From Adiantum capillus-veneris (Eukaryota > Streptophyta > Polypodiopsida > Polypodiales > Pteridaceae), in NCBI GenBank assembly GCA_014529385.2, contig CM043952.1, positions 62,266,119 through 62,330,118 on the forward strand: DNA of 64,000 bases, in the 5' to 3' direction. Below the pieces are notes generated by a model. The model made no database searches, was not told where the DNA came from, and worked only from the letters and a program-made list of their open reading frames with translations. Shown one piece after another: positions 1 through 9,665 of the stretch. The position numbers and the translations under genes were made by a program. Numbering within the stretch: the stretch's first letter is position 1; each line of letters starts with the position of its first letter.

Positions 1-290
1 CATCAGGTTGGGCCAATATTGCTCCCGTTGATGTACCACATGCATCCACGTGAACTTTGGATATTAGTTCCTATTCTAGCTGACGAAGGATTGGCTTCCT
101 GTTGATCGTTTCCTTGAGGCACTAGAAACTAGCCTCACATTCCTGGGTCCATATGAACTTTGCTCCCTTCTAGGTCATTTCATATAATCAAAAGGCCTTG
201 GTTGCAAACATATAAATGAATCTTCTATAAAAATTGATGTACCCTAGGAATGAGCTTAGTTCAAACACATTGCTCTACACACTAGACTTT
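1..290 (-). pseudogene. Ty3/gypsy reverse transcriptase C-terminus / RNase H fragment
   Basis: Read on the minus strand from about 290 down to 1, one continuous frame shows the end of a Ty3/gypsy RT and the start of RNase H. Visible motifs are NFYRRFI, then F-WTQECEASF, then KVHVDASGTSTGAILAQ, where the Asp of DASG is the first RNase H catalytic residue. Four in-frame stops (TGA, TAG, TAG, TAG) break the frame without shifting it. At least one TAG stands where homologues usually have Gln, as expected from C-to-T decay of a methylated transposon (inference). The fragment continues past the left edge of the window. It is a dead retrotransposon piece, not a host gene. Confidence 0.85.
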
Positions 291-417
291 GACATGCATT
301 TTGTACACCAAGTCTCTACCCTACCTACTGACGGTCTGACTTTTGACATCTCATCAATTTGTTTTGACATTGCCTGAATTTTCTTTGTCCACACCCCTTT
401 CTTGTTTTTCTTTGCCT

Positions 418-680
418 AATCATCCGACTCACTCTTAGATGAGCTTGAATTGGAGCTAGACTCCGACCCCTCCGTTGACGACTCACTATCACTCGAGTCC
501 CTTCTCCCTTTGTGGCCCTTCTCTTTCTTGGGTTGTTGCTCTAGCTTGAACACCCTTTACACCAGGTCCTTGAATTTCTTCACTGGTGGTAATACCTCAT
601 GTTCCTTGAGCTTCTTAATTATGAACCCACTCAAATCAAGTTCGCGTGCAAAAATAGATATTTTCTAGTAAGATTTTATT
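418..680 (-). pseudogene. Gag-like C-terminal fragment of the same Ty3-type relic
   Basis: The minus-strand frame ends at a stop near 418-420. Reading toward the stop it shows a Leu/Lys-rich stretch (KKLKEHEVLPPVKKFKDLV), one internal TAA, a basic patch (QQPKKEKGHKGRR) and a Ser/Asp/Glu-rich tail (DSSDSESSTEGSESSSNSS). It lies upstream of the RT/RNase H relic on the same strand, so a shared origin in one internally deleted element is likely. Assignment to gag rests on composition and context; no zinc knuckle is seen. Confidence 0.5.
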
Positions 681-839
681 TGTGGCAAAACTATTCAACT
701 AGATATATGCTTTGACATTTGATTGAAAAGACTTTTCAAAGACCTCTTGCTTTTGAGTGGAAAGGTTCTTCCTTGCCAAGTACTCTTAGTCCTTAATATT
801 TGGAAGGGTTATTAAAGCACCTCCCCTTAAGGGCCTTCA

Positions 840-874
<35 letters not shown>
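840..874. repeat. Poly-G tract (35 nt)
   Basis: An uninterrupted run of G on the plus strand. It follows a sequence (gcacctccccttaaggg...) that resembles the one before the poly-G tracts near 1500. The true length is uncertain because homopolymers are error-prone in assemblies. Confidence 0.9.
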
Positions 875-904
875 CTCCTCCCAATTGAAAGGCAGGATAG
901 CGAT

Positions 905-1245
905 CGATCTGGATCGTTGATCGATTAAAATTTAAACTCGCGATCCCGAGTTTAGATTTTGAAAAACTAATCTCGAGAGGTCAACCTAATCTCGAGACGC
1001 CTTGCTTTCCCAACCAGGTTTTGAACCTTCGTCATCAGCTTGGAGGACACACGCCTTGACCTACATGCTCGCGTGCGCCTCGTTGGAATAGATGTGATTT
1101 CACATCTATTTGAAGGTAAACTCGGGATCTCGACATTAAAACTAAACTCGAGATCCCGAGTTTAGTTTTTGTGGACCCCACCATAAAAACTAAACTCGGG
1201 ATCCCGAGTTTAGTTAAACTTGGGATCCCGAGTTTAGTTTTTACC
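905..1245. repeat. Cluster of CTCGGGATCCCGAG-type palindromes
   Basis: The core ctcgggatcccgag and variants (ctcgcgatcccgag, ctcgagatcccgag, ttgggatcccgag) recur at about 935, 1147, 1196 and 1220. The copy at 1188-1215 is a perfect 28-bp palindrome with half-site AACTAAACTCGGGA. Shorter CTCGAG repeats lie at 970-1000. No gene is recognised here. The open minus-strand frame across 1035-1322 reads only the repeat. Confidence 0.8.
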
Positions 1246-1324
1246 CGTCGACGACCGAGATTTGCGAGCGCCTTTGATTTCGCACAAGAGCCATTGATCC
1301 CATACTTTGAGACCCGTGGCACTT

Positions 1325-1645
1325 AAAGGTGAGGGGAGGGAGGGGGGGAGGGGGGCAGGGGTGTCAGACCACGTGTGATGAAAACCTTTAATTTATGATC
1401 TTTCCTGCACTTCTGGTTTCGCCCATAGTTTTTGGTGCTTAATTTATATAAGCACCTTCCCCCCTTATGTGCCTTCAAGTGTGTCGCGGTGTGCCGGGGG
1501 GGGGGGGGGGGGGGGGGAAGAGAAATCAGACCGTCTGTGATGAAAAACCTTAATTTATGAAAAGGGGGGGGGGGCGGGGGGGGGGGGGGGGGGGGGGGAA
1601 GAGAAATCAGACCGTCTGTGATGAAAAACCTTAATTTATGAAAAA
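1325..1645. repeat. G-rich minisatellite with poly-G spacers
   Basis: A 43-bp sequence starting aagagaaatcagaccgtctg occurs identically at 1518-1560 and 1599-1641. Each copy is preceded by a poly-G run: 22 G at 1496-1517, and 11 G plus 23 G split by one C at 1564-1598. A third, diverged copy lies near 1362-1405 after a GA/G-rich tract. Polyproline frames on the minus strand are artefacts of the poly-G. Confidence 0.85.
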
Positions 1646-1688
1646 CTGTAAAGAGCTCTATGCTAAACATCCATAGTTTGTAAAACAA

Positions 1689-2158
1689 AAAAAACTGTTA
1701 AAAGATATAGAATCCAGTTGGTCCCAAAACTGTTAAAACATAGTTTGTCCCAAAGCTACACAATCCAGTTTGGAAAGGAAACCAAAAGCTTGCATCACTC
1801 TGGAAATTTCCTTGCACTTCAATACAAGCAACTCAGGAAAACATGAAAAATATTTGTCAAGCTCACCTTCAGTCTAGCATTTGTGGACTCCACATCCACT
1901 CCTCTCTTTAACAGAGATTACCTTGGGACAATTGCCTTGGGACAACCTAATAAATTCCACAGGTGTACAGGAATGGAGAAACACGGTATTCTTTCATGAA
2001 ATTCAATCCCATCCTTCTTTGAAAGCTTTGAGCTTTTGGCCCTTCCTCTACAAATTTCCAACTGTTACAAGGGTCTGTTAATGCCACACCTCAGAGCCTT
2101 GCAAGGTAAAGTAGTAGATTATTTCTCAAATAAATACGCCACCTTGCTAAGTACATCA
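1689..2158. other. 3' flank of the minus-strand gene; nothing recognised
   Basis: AT-rich sequence downstream of the stop codon at 2159. It should contain the 3' UTR of the gene. No convincing coding frame, RNA gene or repeat is seen. Confidence 0.4.
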
Positions 2159-2594
2159 TCAACAAAATCCCCTGTTTAAGAATCCCGCCAGTCTTTTGAA
2201 AAGCATCCGCGCTTGGTTCATCCCTAGAATAAGTTCTTTCTCTTTCATCCAGTCAACTGGCTTTCTACAGACACCTAGTGATACATTTTGGTACAATAGC
2301 TCTCCACCTTCAACAAGCTCTGCAATCTCTTTATCATGTGCCTCCTTAATATTGAAAGAGAACCCTGTCAAATACAAGGGAAGATTTCAGCACAAGCAGA
2401 GCAAAAAATTAAATAAAAACTTCCTTCTTGCACATATGTTGGAAACTTGCCAGTGGGACGATGGTGGAAATGGAGATGAGACTGGTCAGGACAACTTAGT
2501 TGGAGGCCCAGGACACATTCAAGCAACCTGCACACAAGCTTGGCACTCCCATTCGACATAGAGTCATTCCCTGCCTCTGTTTCAATATCATGAG

Positions 2595-2664
<70 letters not shown>

Positions 2665-2726
2665 AAAACCGTTGTAGTGTTTGTTCTTGGTCCCATGGGT
2701 CATATCTGACCTCCGTGGACGATAAT

Positions 2727-2776
<50 letters not shown>

Positions 2777-5154
2777 CTTACCTGTAGTGACATCCGTGCT
2801 GTTTCCACTTTGACTTCCTTGAATTGGCACTGGCTCTGCAGTTGCTTGTTTTTGCTTGTCTGCAATGTGTTCTAGCAGCGAAGTCTTGAGTCTTTTGTTT
2901 TCTTGCCTCAACTCTAGACCTTCATAGTAACATGAATGAATTGATTTGTGGGGAGCAATCCTTATAAGCACAATGCACAATCAATCACGATATATGAAGC
3001 TAACCTTTCGCCTGCTCTTGTAGGAGTTCATTTCTGCAGTCAACATTGGCTTTTTCTAGATGCTTAAATCTGCAAATAAAATGTGGTAATTCCAATAGTT
3101 TCTACTATCAAAGACTGTGATGAAAATTCTAGTCCTTTCAACATGAAGGAAGGCAAAGCCATTGCACCTTTCAAAAAGCTCTGAACTGCTGGCCACTTCA
3201 ATTTGTTGTTTCAATGATACATTTTCTCCCTTGTAAAATTCCAACAAAGCCTCCGTTGCTGCAAGAGAAACATAACATGACACTATGTTTCAGCACAACA
3301 CATGAAAGAAGACGGTTTGCATGCACAGAGACGAATGATAGAATACATCTGATATTGAGTACTGTCATAAAACAAAAAAGAAACCATTCGCAACAAACCG
3401 AGCTCCTGCAGGGTAATTACTACTCTGATAAGACAGAATACATTGACAGTAACATCTGTCACAAATACAAAATCAAGGTTATTAAATAAATTAGATGGAT
3501 GGTTCTCTCCGCCTATTTTCAAGAATAGAGGTTTCTTACAGGCTAAGACAGAATACAAGGTATGCATTGACAGTTTTAACAACCGTCAAAAATACAAAAT
3601 CAAGGTTGTTAAATAAATTAAATGGATGGTTCTCTCCACTTATTTTCAAGAATAGAGGTTTCTTACAGGCTATCTTGCTTTAGTTAAAATAATCATGGTA
3701 GAAAGCTCTACAATCTCTGCAAATGAGCAACAGTACACAAGGGAAGCACACATGCAAACAGACCCCAACAAAGCCACAAAGCCCAGAGGAAAATGTGATT
3801 GCTTCCCAAAGGAACAGTAAAAGATGCATTGCTACAATCAGTGGAGTGGACACAAAAAATGCCAACAAGGTTTGCCTGGGTGAGGCACTTGGTAGGCCCT
3901 GATATAATGAGAATAGACCCTTGGCTGATATGAATTGATGTACTTAAGTAGGGGATCTCAGAGCAGCCAGGAAGCACATTCATATCTACACAAGAAAGGC
4001 AGTAACTCAGGAAACTGAAGACTTCTTATTAAGCATACCCTGCACAAAATCCGAAATTCGAGAATTCTGCTCATTGTAAAGAGCATCTACCTCGTCCAAC
4101 CTCTGAGCCTGTATTCATGAGAAAGCCCATTAAGCAAAGTGTACATCATTGCAATTAACTCTAGTCTCCAGGTGTAGTCATACCTTAAGTTTCTTATATC
4201 GAGCGAAAAGCCTCTCATAATCCTTTTGTAGCTGTTAGAAGAAAACATATGATCAGACATGATAGCGAAATCTAAAATGGGGTGAATATGTATCACAAGA
4301 TCTCGGCAAGCTGAATAAGGCTAGCTATGTTTGAAAAGCTGTGATCCAGCCCAAAGACTTAATGTCATAAGATGGACTGGACTAAATGCATTGGTTTCTG
4401 TTCACATGAGCTTAGAATATACCAACACCAAGGCGCTAGAGCTTGGGAGAACAGCTCCAGAACCTGCATCGTTGTTTATTTGTCTACTTGCAACATCTTT
4501 GCTTTGATCTCCCATTTGGCCTGTTGCTGTTGTTTGTCGCATGTAGTCCGTTACTGGCTCTTTGGCAGAATTACCAGCATTCAAGCATCTGGATCTTAAA
4601 TGGGTTTGATCTTCAAACAGATCACAGGTTCTCTCTGCTAAGGAGAGTCCATTGTCACTGACAAGCTTACTCTGTGAGAGCAGATGAGACCCAACAGGAA
4701 TTTCAGCAACTTGGACATCACACCTGATGCTAAATAACTCGCTCTCAAGTGTCACTGGAGCAGTACACCTGCTTGAACCCTTGGGCAACTGCTCTGATTG
4801 CTTCCTCTTCTTCAGTACCATCTGCGGAGAGGACTCTGCCTGCCCCTTTCTCCCTGACCCTCCACCATTGTCCAACCTGTTCTTCTTCATGACCTTCTGA
4901 GGAGAGGACTCTGCCAGCCCCTTTCTTCCTGATCCTCCACCATTGCCCACCCTGCTGGACGATGGTGGAGCATTCTCCTTTTCAGCAGAGTTTAAATTAC
5001 TTGCTTCAGTATGTGTGCGCCTCCTAAAGGAAGAGTCAAGAATATTTCCTGAAAGAACTCCAAATGGAGAAGACAATACTTTCTCAGATGGTTCTGAACT
5101 ACGATTAGGGCTGGCTTTGCGACTCTGAGATCGTGTAAGCCTTGCGGTTCCCAT
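2159..5154 (-). CDS. Eight-exon plant coiled-coil protein, DUF7806-like (491 aa)
   Basis: Proposed join on the minus strand: 5154-4423, 4231-4184, 4108-4039, 3258-3168, 3069-3005, 2919-2782, 2576-2451, 2364-2159. The total is 1476 nt, 491 codons plus stop, and all junctions keep phase. All introns are GT-AG except the last (2450-2365), which is GC-AG. The ATG at 5154 is the first after an in-frame TGA. Exon 1 (residues 1-244) is Ser/Lys-rich and low in structure, with a near-identical repeat NGGGSGRKG-AESSPQ twice at about 70-115. Exons 2-6 give a coiled coil with the signatures DYERLFARYKKLK, LDEVDALYNEQNSRISDFVQ and ATEALLEFYKGENVSL. The C-terminus contains LLYQNVSLGVCRKPVDWM. This order and the C-terminal signature resemble a plant family I recall as DUF7806; its biochemical function is unknown to me. 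The exon 1 donor (4422) is the least certain junction. The only gene here that looks intact. Confidence 0.78.
2592..2774. repeat. Intronic CT and CA microsatellites
   Basis: (CT)n at about 2595-2640 runs directly into (AC)n at 2641-2665, and a second (CT)n lies at 2731-2774. All sit in the 205-bp intron (2781-2577) of the minus-strand gene. On the coding strand the intron is GA and GT repeat almost from donor to acceptor. Confidence 0.95.
3463..3675. repeat. Intronic tandem duplication, period about 126 bp
   Basis: The sequence from aatacaaaatcaaggttatt through tttcaagaatagaggtttcttacaggct at about 3465-3545 is repeated with a few changes at about 3591-3671. Both copies lie inside the 780-bp intron between the third and fourth coding exons (4038-3259), so the protein is unaffected. 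Confidence 0.85.
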
Positions 5155-5843
5155 TGGGCTTTGTAGTTGCTTGCCATGTCAAGAGAAAGGAGGCTCGCAT
5201 GCCATACTGTCAAATTTAGTGCCCGACTACCACCATGGACATCATATTCTGGTGCAGAATGACCTCTGTGCTGCGAAATTCTGTAAGAGCCTTATCCCAT
5301 GAAGCAATAATGCAAAGGGTGTGGACACAGTGCAGGGAGAGCATGGAACAAAGCAACGGAGTCCGCACTTGAGGAGAAAGGCACCAGAAAATAGAGATTA
5401 AGAAAGGCACCTTGGTGTCAATCTATGGAGTAGAGCTTGGATCTACTGAAACCCGCAAGAGCTTTGATATTGTGAAAACGTCTGGTACGAAGATAGGTGG
5501 ATCTCCTCTGTTTGCAGATGAAAACCTTCCACTTCAGATTGTGGCGCAGAGCGATAAGTTGCAGATAATTCAACAGACCTCTCTTCAGCATGTTAGGGTT
5601 TGCCCAATGCGCAGTGAGCAGACAGACAAAGAAGACGACGAAGCAGTGGCGTCCCCCTTTTTTTCAAATTTCTCCTGACGTGGCACATGAGATCCGTTAA
5701 AAGACGTGCGATTTCATACCAAGCCCGGACGCCAAAAGAGCCGGACAAAGCAGGCTCAAAAATAAGATAAATTTCTTCAAGCAAACTATGATCCTCTTCA
5801 CTATGAAAGTGAGGATTAGGCTCGGGTGATCCAATGGCTAGCC
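5155..5843. other. Upstream region of the minus-strand gene
   Basis: Expected to hold the 5' UTR and promoter. I see no clear TATA box. Two open frames (plus 5412-5678, minus 5593-5853) match nothing I recognise and lack splice context, so no gene is called. Confidence 0.35.
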
Positions 5844-6230
5844 ATGACTTCATATTTTATTTTATTTTTGACACAGCAAAGGGCCCACAGGGGGAGGTGC
5901 TTATCCCTTCCAAATATTAGCCATGTTACATGGTCGGGGCAAGGGCCGTGTACCATCGGGCAAGAGCCACGTGTAGGCATCAACATGGCCACCTAATTGA
6001 TGCACTATGTGCTGGGAACGACGGAGAGAACTCGTAGCAACTAGCTAGGAACCTCCTCCTCGGGTGACCCACCCCGAGAGGAGGATGCACTCAAATGTCC
6101 AAGTGCAAGAGCTCTAGCAACGTGAACACCAGGTGAGCACAAGGTGTCCCTCTAGGGTGTGACCCAACGAGGGATTTGAACCCACAACCCATAGGGTGAG
6201 AGGCTTCTTTGGGGATGACTTCATATTTTA
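5844..6230 (-). mobile_element. SINE-like retroposon with 16-bp target-site duplication
   Basis: The 16-mer atgacttcatatttta occurs at 5844-5859 and again at 6215-6230, bracketing a 355-bp insert. On the minus strand the insert starts at 6214, has a good RNA polymerase III B box (GGTTCAAATCC, 6182-6172) and ends in an A-rich tail (AAAAATAAAATAAAA) next to the other duplication copy. B box, A-rich 3' end and long target duplication together indicate a tRNA-derived SINE. No A box is seen, and the B box lies only about 32 nt from the 5' end, so this copy is probably 5'-truncated. Confidence 0.7.
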
Positions 6231-6597
6231 ATTGCCTACCCTGGTTTGAGAGTATTGTTGAGGACTAAAATATCTTGTCCTACACAACATGTCGTGATTG
6301 CCAACCATGGATGATTGAAACATACATGTCGATAGGGTCCAACCCATCATCCAAACGATTTTGAAACTATGATAAGCATTGATTGTCACACCCTTCACAT
6401 TGGTATTTTGATGTGCTAGCATTACAGTTTGCAAAATTGTTTGGAAATAGTTGTGAGGTCAGTTTCTTGATTGCACTATTTTTTCAGTTTCTTGTGAAAC
6501 CCATGCCACCTACAAGAGGGTGTGCCTAATAACAATTTATGTAATGTGTGTCTAGTGCTTGGGGACCGGGGTATGTATATCCACAAGATTGGCATGC
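6231..6597. other. Host flank of the chromovirus; nothing recognised
   Basis: No coding, RNA or repeat signal stands out. It ends at the 5-bp target duplication CCTCA (6598-6602). Confidence 0.4.
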
Positions 6598-6602
6598 CCT
6601 CA

Positions 6603-8108
6603 TGTCATAAAAACTAATATCTAATTCTCCCAAATGATTTTCTCATGCTAAACTGATCATTTAATATGGGGAGGTACCACGGGAGTAAAAGTTCTATAGA
6701 ATATTGGTAAGGCTGCCAGACTGGTCTCAATAGGGATCCCAAGGGGGACAGTATGCAAAAGAGCAATGTGCATTAACGGAGCTTAAAAGACCTAAGGTTC
6801 AGCTCCATTAAGACTTCCATAGGCTAAGGTTCCAAAAATTAATGAAAAAGTCCAATGGCCAAAAGTGGGGAAATTGGATGGTTATGGGAAGACTAAAAAG
6901 TCTTCCCACATCCCCACGAAGGAGAGGGCGAGCCCTAAAGGTAGGGGAAGAGAGAGAAATACACACACACACACACTCCCAAGCTCTCCCTTTACACAAA
7001 GGGAATAATGGACACATGGCAGGCTCCTAGCCCAGATGCCCCCAATCTCCCCTCAAATCCTATTGGATGGCCATAGAGGTGGACCAATGAGAATTAGGCT
7101 AGAGTAAAATTAATCTAATCAATTTAAAAATGCTTGATAAAAGAATCGATAGAAATTAATCTCCCTAGAAGACTATTGGACTGTCTACCCAGTAGCCCAA
7201 TGGCTTGCTTGATTTCTATTGGCCAGAAGACTAAAAGGTCCAATGAGAGTTTAAATAAATTATTTTAATTACCTAAAGCTCTCACAAAATGGGAAAGGGG
7301 GACACATGTCACAAGACTATCAACTATGCTTCTAAATTCCTATTGGCTAAGCTCTGATGGAGCCAATGGGAATCCAGCAAGAGCAAATGGGAAGAGGGGT
7401 CGACCAAGAAGAGAGAGAGAGTTGGCATTTACTAGGCTAACTAATCACACGCACAACTCATGTGTTGAGCAAGAACTCTTTCTCCAAGCATTGAGAAGTA
7501 GAGGCCTACACCAACAACTCTTGGCTATGGAATGCAAATCCAACCACGAGCCAAGCTTCAATGGCATGCTCATCTCCTCTACCATGCTAATTACTAAGCT
7601 AAGTTATGCTATAAGAATGATTATGTAAGGAGAATACTTCTTTCTCGTAAGATACATCTTCTTCCTCTCAATCTTTCCTCATTCTCTACTAGCTCCCACC
7701 ATCTTTGAAGGTGTATGAGGTCTTGGAACTGAGGTTGGGCCCACTAGGTGTGTTTTTCAAGTATAATTTGGTGCATGAAGCTTCCACCTTCATTGCACCA
7801 ACGAGTTTTGTCAAGGAACACAAAGATTGTATTGTACAAAAGTCTCCCTTGATGGGAGAAGCTATAATACAAAGCCTTTTTGGAGGGGGGATCGGCTCCA
7901 TGTAAATCTGGTTCTCAATTATTGTCAATTGTTCTATTTCTCTCTCTTTTCAAGTATTGTCTATGCCAAACTAGCTAGATGTAATTGCTATGTTGCTTTC
8001 TTCAACTAAGTACTCTCTCTATGCTCATTAGGAACTTGTTCTTAATGAAATGCTCACTATGTTATCATTTTCCGCTACATACAAGTTACTATTGCATTAA
8101 ATGTTACA
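6603..8108 (+). repeat. 5' LTR of chromovirus copy 1 (1506 bp)
   Basis: Bounded by TGTCATAAAA and AATGTTACA and followed one base later by the primer-binding site. Matches the two halves of the 3' LTR (13306-14187, 16048-16687) with scattered substitutions and small indels, so the insertion is not recent. Confidence 0.93.
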
Positions 8109-8109
8109 T

Positions 8110-8121
8110 TGGTATCAGAGC
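8110..8121 (+). other. Primer-binding site for initiator Met-tRNA
   Basis: TGGTATCAGAGC, the usual plant retrotransposon PBS complementary to the 3' end of initiator tRNA-Met, one base after the 5' LTR. Confidence 0.93.
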
Positions 8122-8507
8122 TATTGGTTTCTCTTTTCTTGCTCAAGAATAGAGGTCGTCAAGCTTGCTACAAATGGTTGGTGTTATTAATTGCAAAAGA
8201 GTAAGTAGAGTAGGGATTTTTAATCCTTGAAGCATGCCTGCTTTATACAGTTAACAAGGATACCATCGAGAGCTATGGTCTTAATAATGGAGTCCTATGG
8301 CTTAACCATTCTTGAGCTATTAGAAGCTTGACAGGAACCGGTGTTGCCTCGGTTCTGTGAAACCCTCTCTTCTACTGCTTGCAATTAATAATATTTGAGC
8401 CACAGGTATAGATGCTAGAGTGCTTATCTTTGAAGGTAAAGAGGAGTGGCAACTAGGGCTTGAAGTGCCGAAGTACAAGTAAAAATTTACACCTAAAATT
8501 TGCATGT

Positions 8508-9593
8508 ATGGCTGACAAGGGTAAAGAGATTGAAATGAATGTTGATAGCTTTGATTTTGCTAATGATAGAGCAACTAATGGTGCCCCTATGCTTGTAAAC
8601 TATCTTGTTTCTAGGCTTCAACAAGCCATGGGCAATCCATCCCCTCCAAGGTGAAGTGCTACAACAATTGTGCACCTATGGTATTCTCCAAACTCCCCAT
8701 CAAGAAGAGAGAGTACCTAGGAAATCTCTTGTGAGACTTCCAAAAGAGGACTCTCGCTGATAAGGGAAGAAGAGGAGGATCCGTACGAAGGGCTCAAAAA
8801 CTTACTACTGGATGAGGTATCTCCGTCTGAAAGGAGAGCCCAAGTTTCAATGGTAGAGCCCCCACCGAAAGAACGAGAAAGAAGCGAGTCTCCTGCCACA
8901 TCGACGGAGAAGGCTCCACAAAGACGGCGGGCAAAATGCTCTCCAACACCCCCTAAACGGAGAAGACCATCACATACTCCTCTTCACCATAATTCAAAGA
9001 GGGAAGGAGGAAACAAGAGAAGAGCTTTAAGAGCTTCCATCATGAAGCAGTTTTTGGATAGCGATGCCAAAGACAAAGTACTCACCGAATGGTGAAGCCT
9101 GAAGCTCTCTCTATATGAATCTATCCATAATATGTAGACAAGTTTTGGGATTTACCATCTCAAATCCACTGTCTACAAAAAGATGGATTTTTGAGAGCAA
9201 AAACAACAATTTTTTGCAGGTTTATCTGAGGATATGGCGGAGTATGTTAACTCCCAAGGGCCTCACACCATATCTGCGGTCATACACCATAACATGGTGG
9301 CTTCAAGAATCAACTTCCAACAAGGGTCTAAGAGAAATCTTAAGCCCATGGAAAACAAGGACCATAGTGAGCCTAGGGGAAAGGAAAACGTCCAAAAGTC
9401 TCCCAAAGGCAACTCTAACAACAACAAAGCCAAGGAGAAGGGAGTTTATAAAGGCAAAAATAAACTCTCTCATGAAGAGCTAGAGCGTTATCGAAAAGAT
9501 AACCGTTGTTTCAAGTGGTGCGGGGAGCAAGGGCATGCCTATCGTGCTTGCCCCCACAAGAATACACGTAATGAGCCTCCTAGAGCTTCCTAG
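8508..9593 (+). pseudogene. Chromovirus gag, frameshifted
   Basis: Starts MADKGKEIEMNVDSFDFAN at 8508. The first frame stops at 8652-8654. The sister copy at 63557 reads on through the same point, so this copy is broken by a small indel. Coding continues in another frame at 8850-9095 (basic, Pro/Ser-rich) and again at 9234-9593. The last part carries a nucleocapsid zinc knuckle at 9507-9551 with Cys, Cys, His and Cys in order, but the first two Cys are separated by three residues (CFKWC) instead of the usual two. It would encode the structural protein that packages element RNA. Not functional here. Confidence 0.85.
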
Positions 9594-9665
9594 TCGAAAT
9601 TCAAGAAGAGGATGCTCATCACAAAGGATCTCCTCTATGTCATGCTTGGGGAAAGGTAAGAGAAC

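Noticed and set aside
1323-1688. Minus-strand polyproline frame
   Set aside because: Produced by poly-G tracts and a minisatellite; no protein family fits.
4402-4422. Extending exon 1 of the coiled-coil gene to the in-frame stop near 4402
   Set aside because: It would end the protein before the coiled-coil exons, whereas splicing at 4422 keeps phase with all later exons.
5593-5853. Minus-strand 86-codon frame upstream of the intact gene
   Set aside because: No recognisable motif, no splice link to exon 1, and it starts inside the SINE target site.
6172-6182. tRNA gene signal (B box)
   Set aside because: No A box at the right distance and no cloverleaf. With the A-rich tail and long target duplication it is a SINE, not a tRNA gene.
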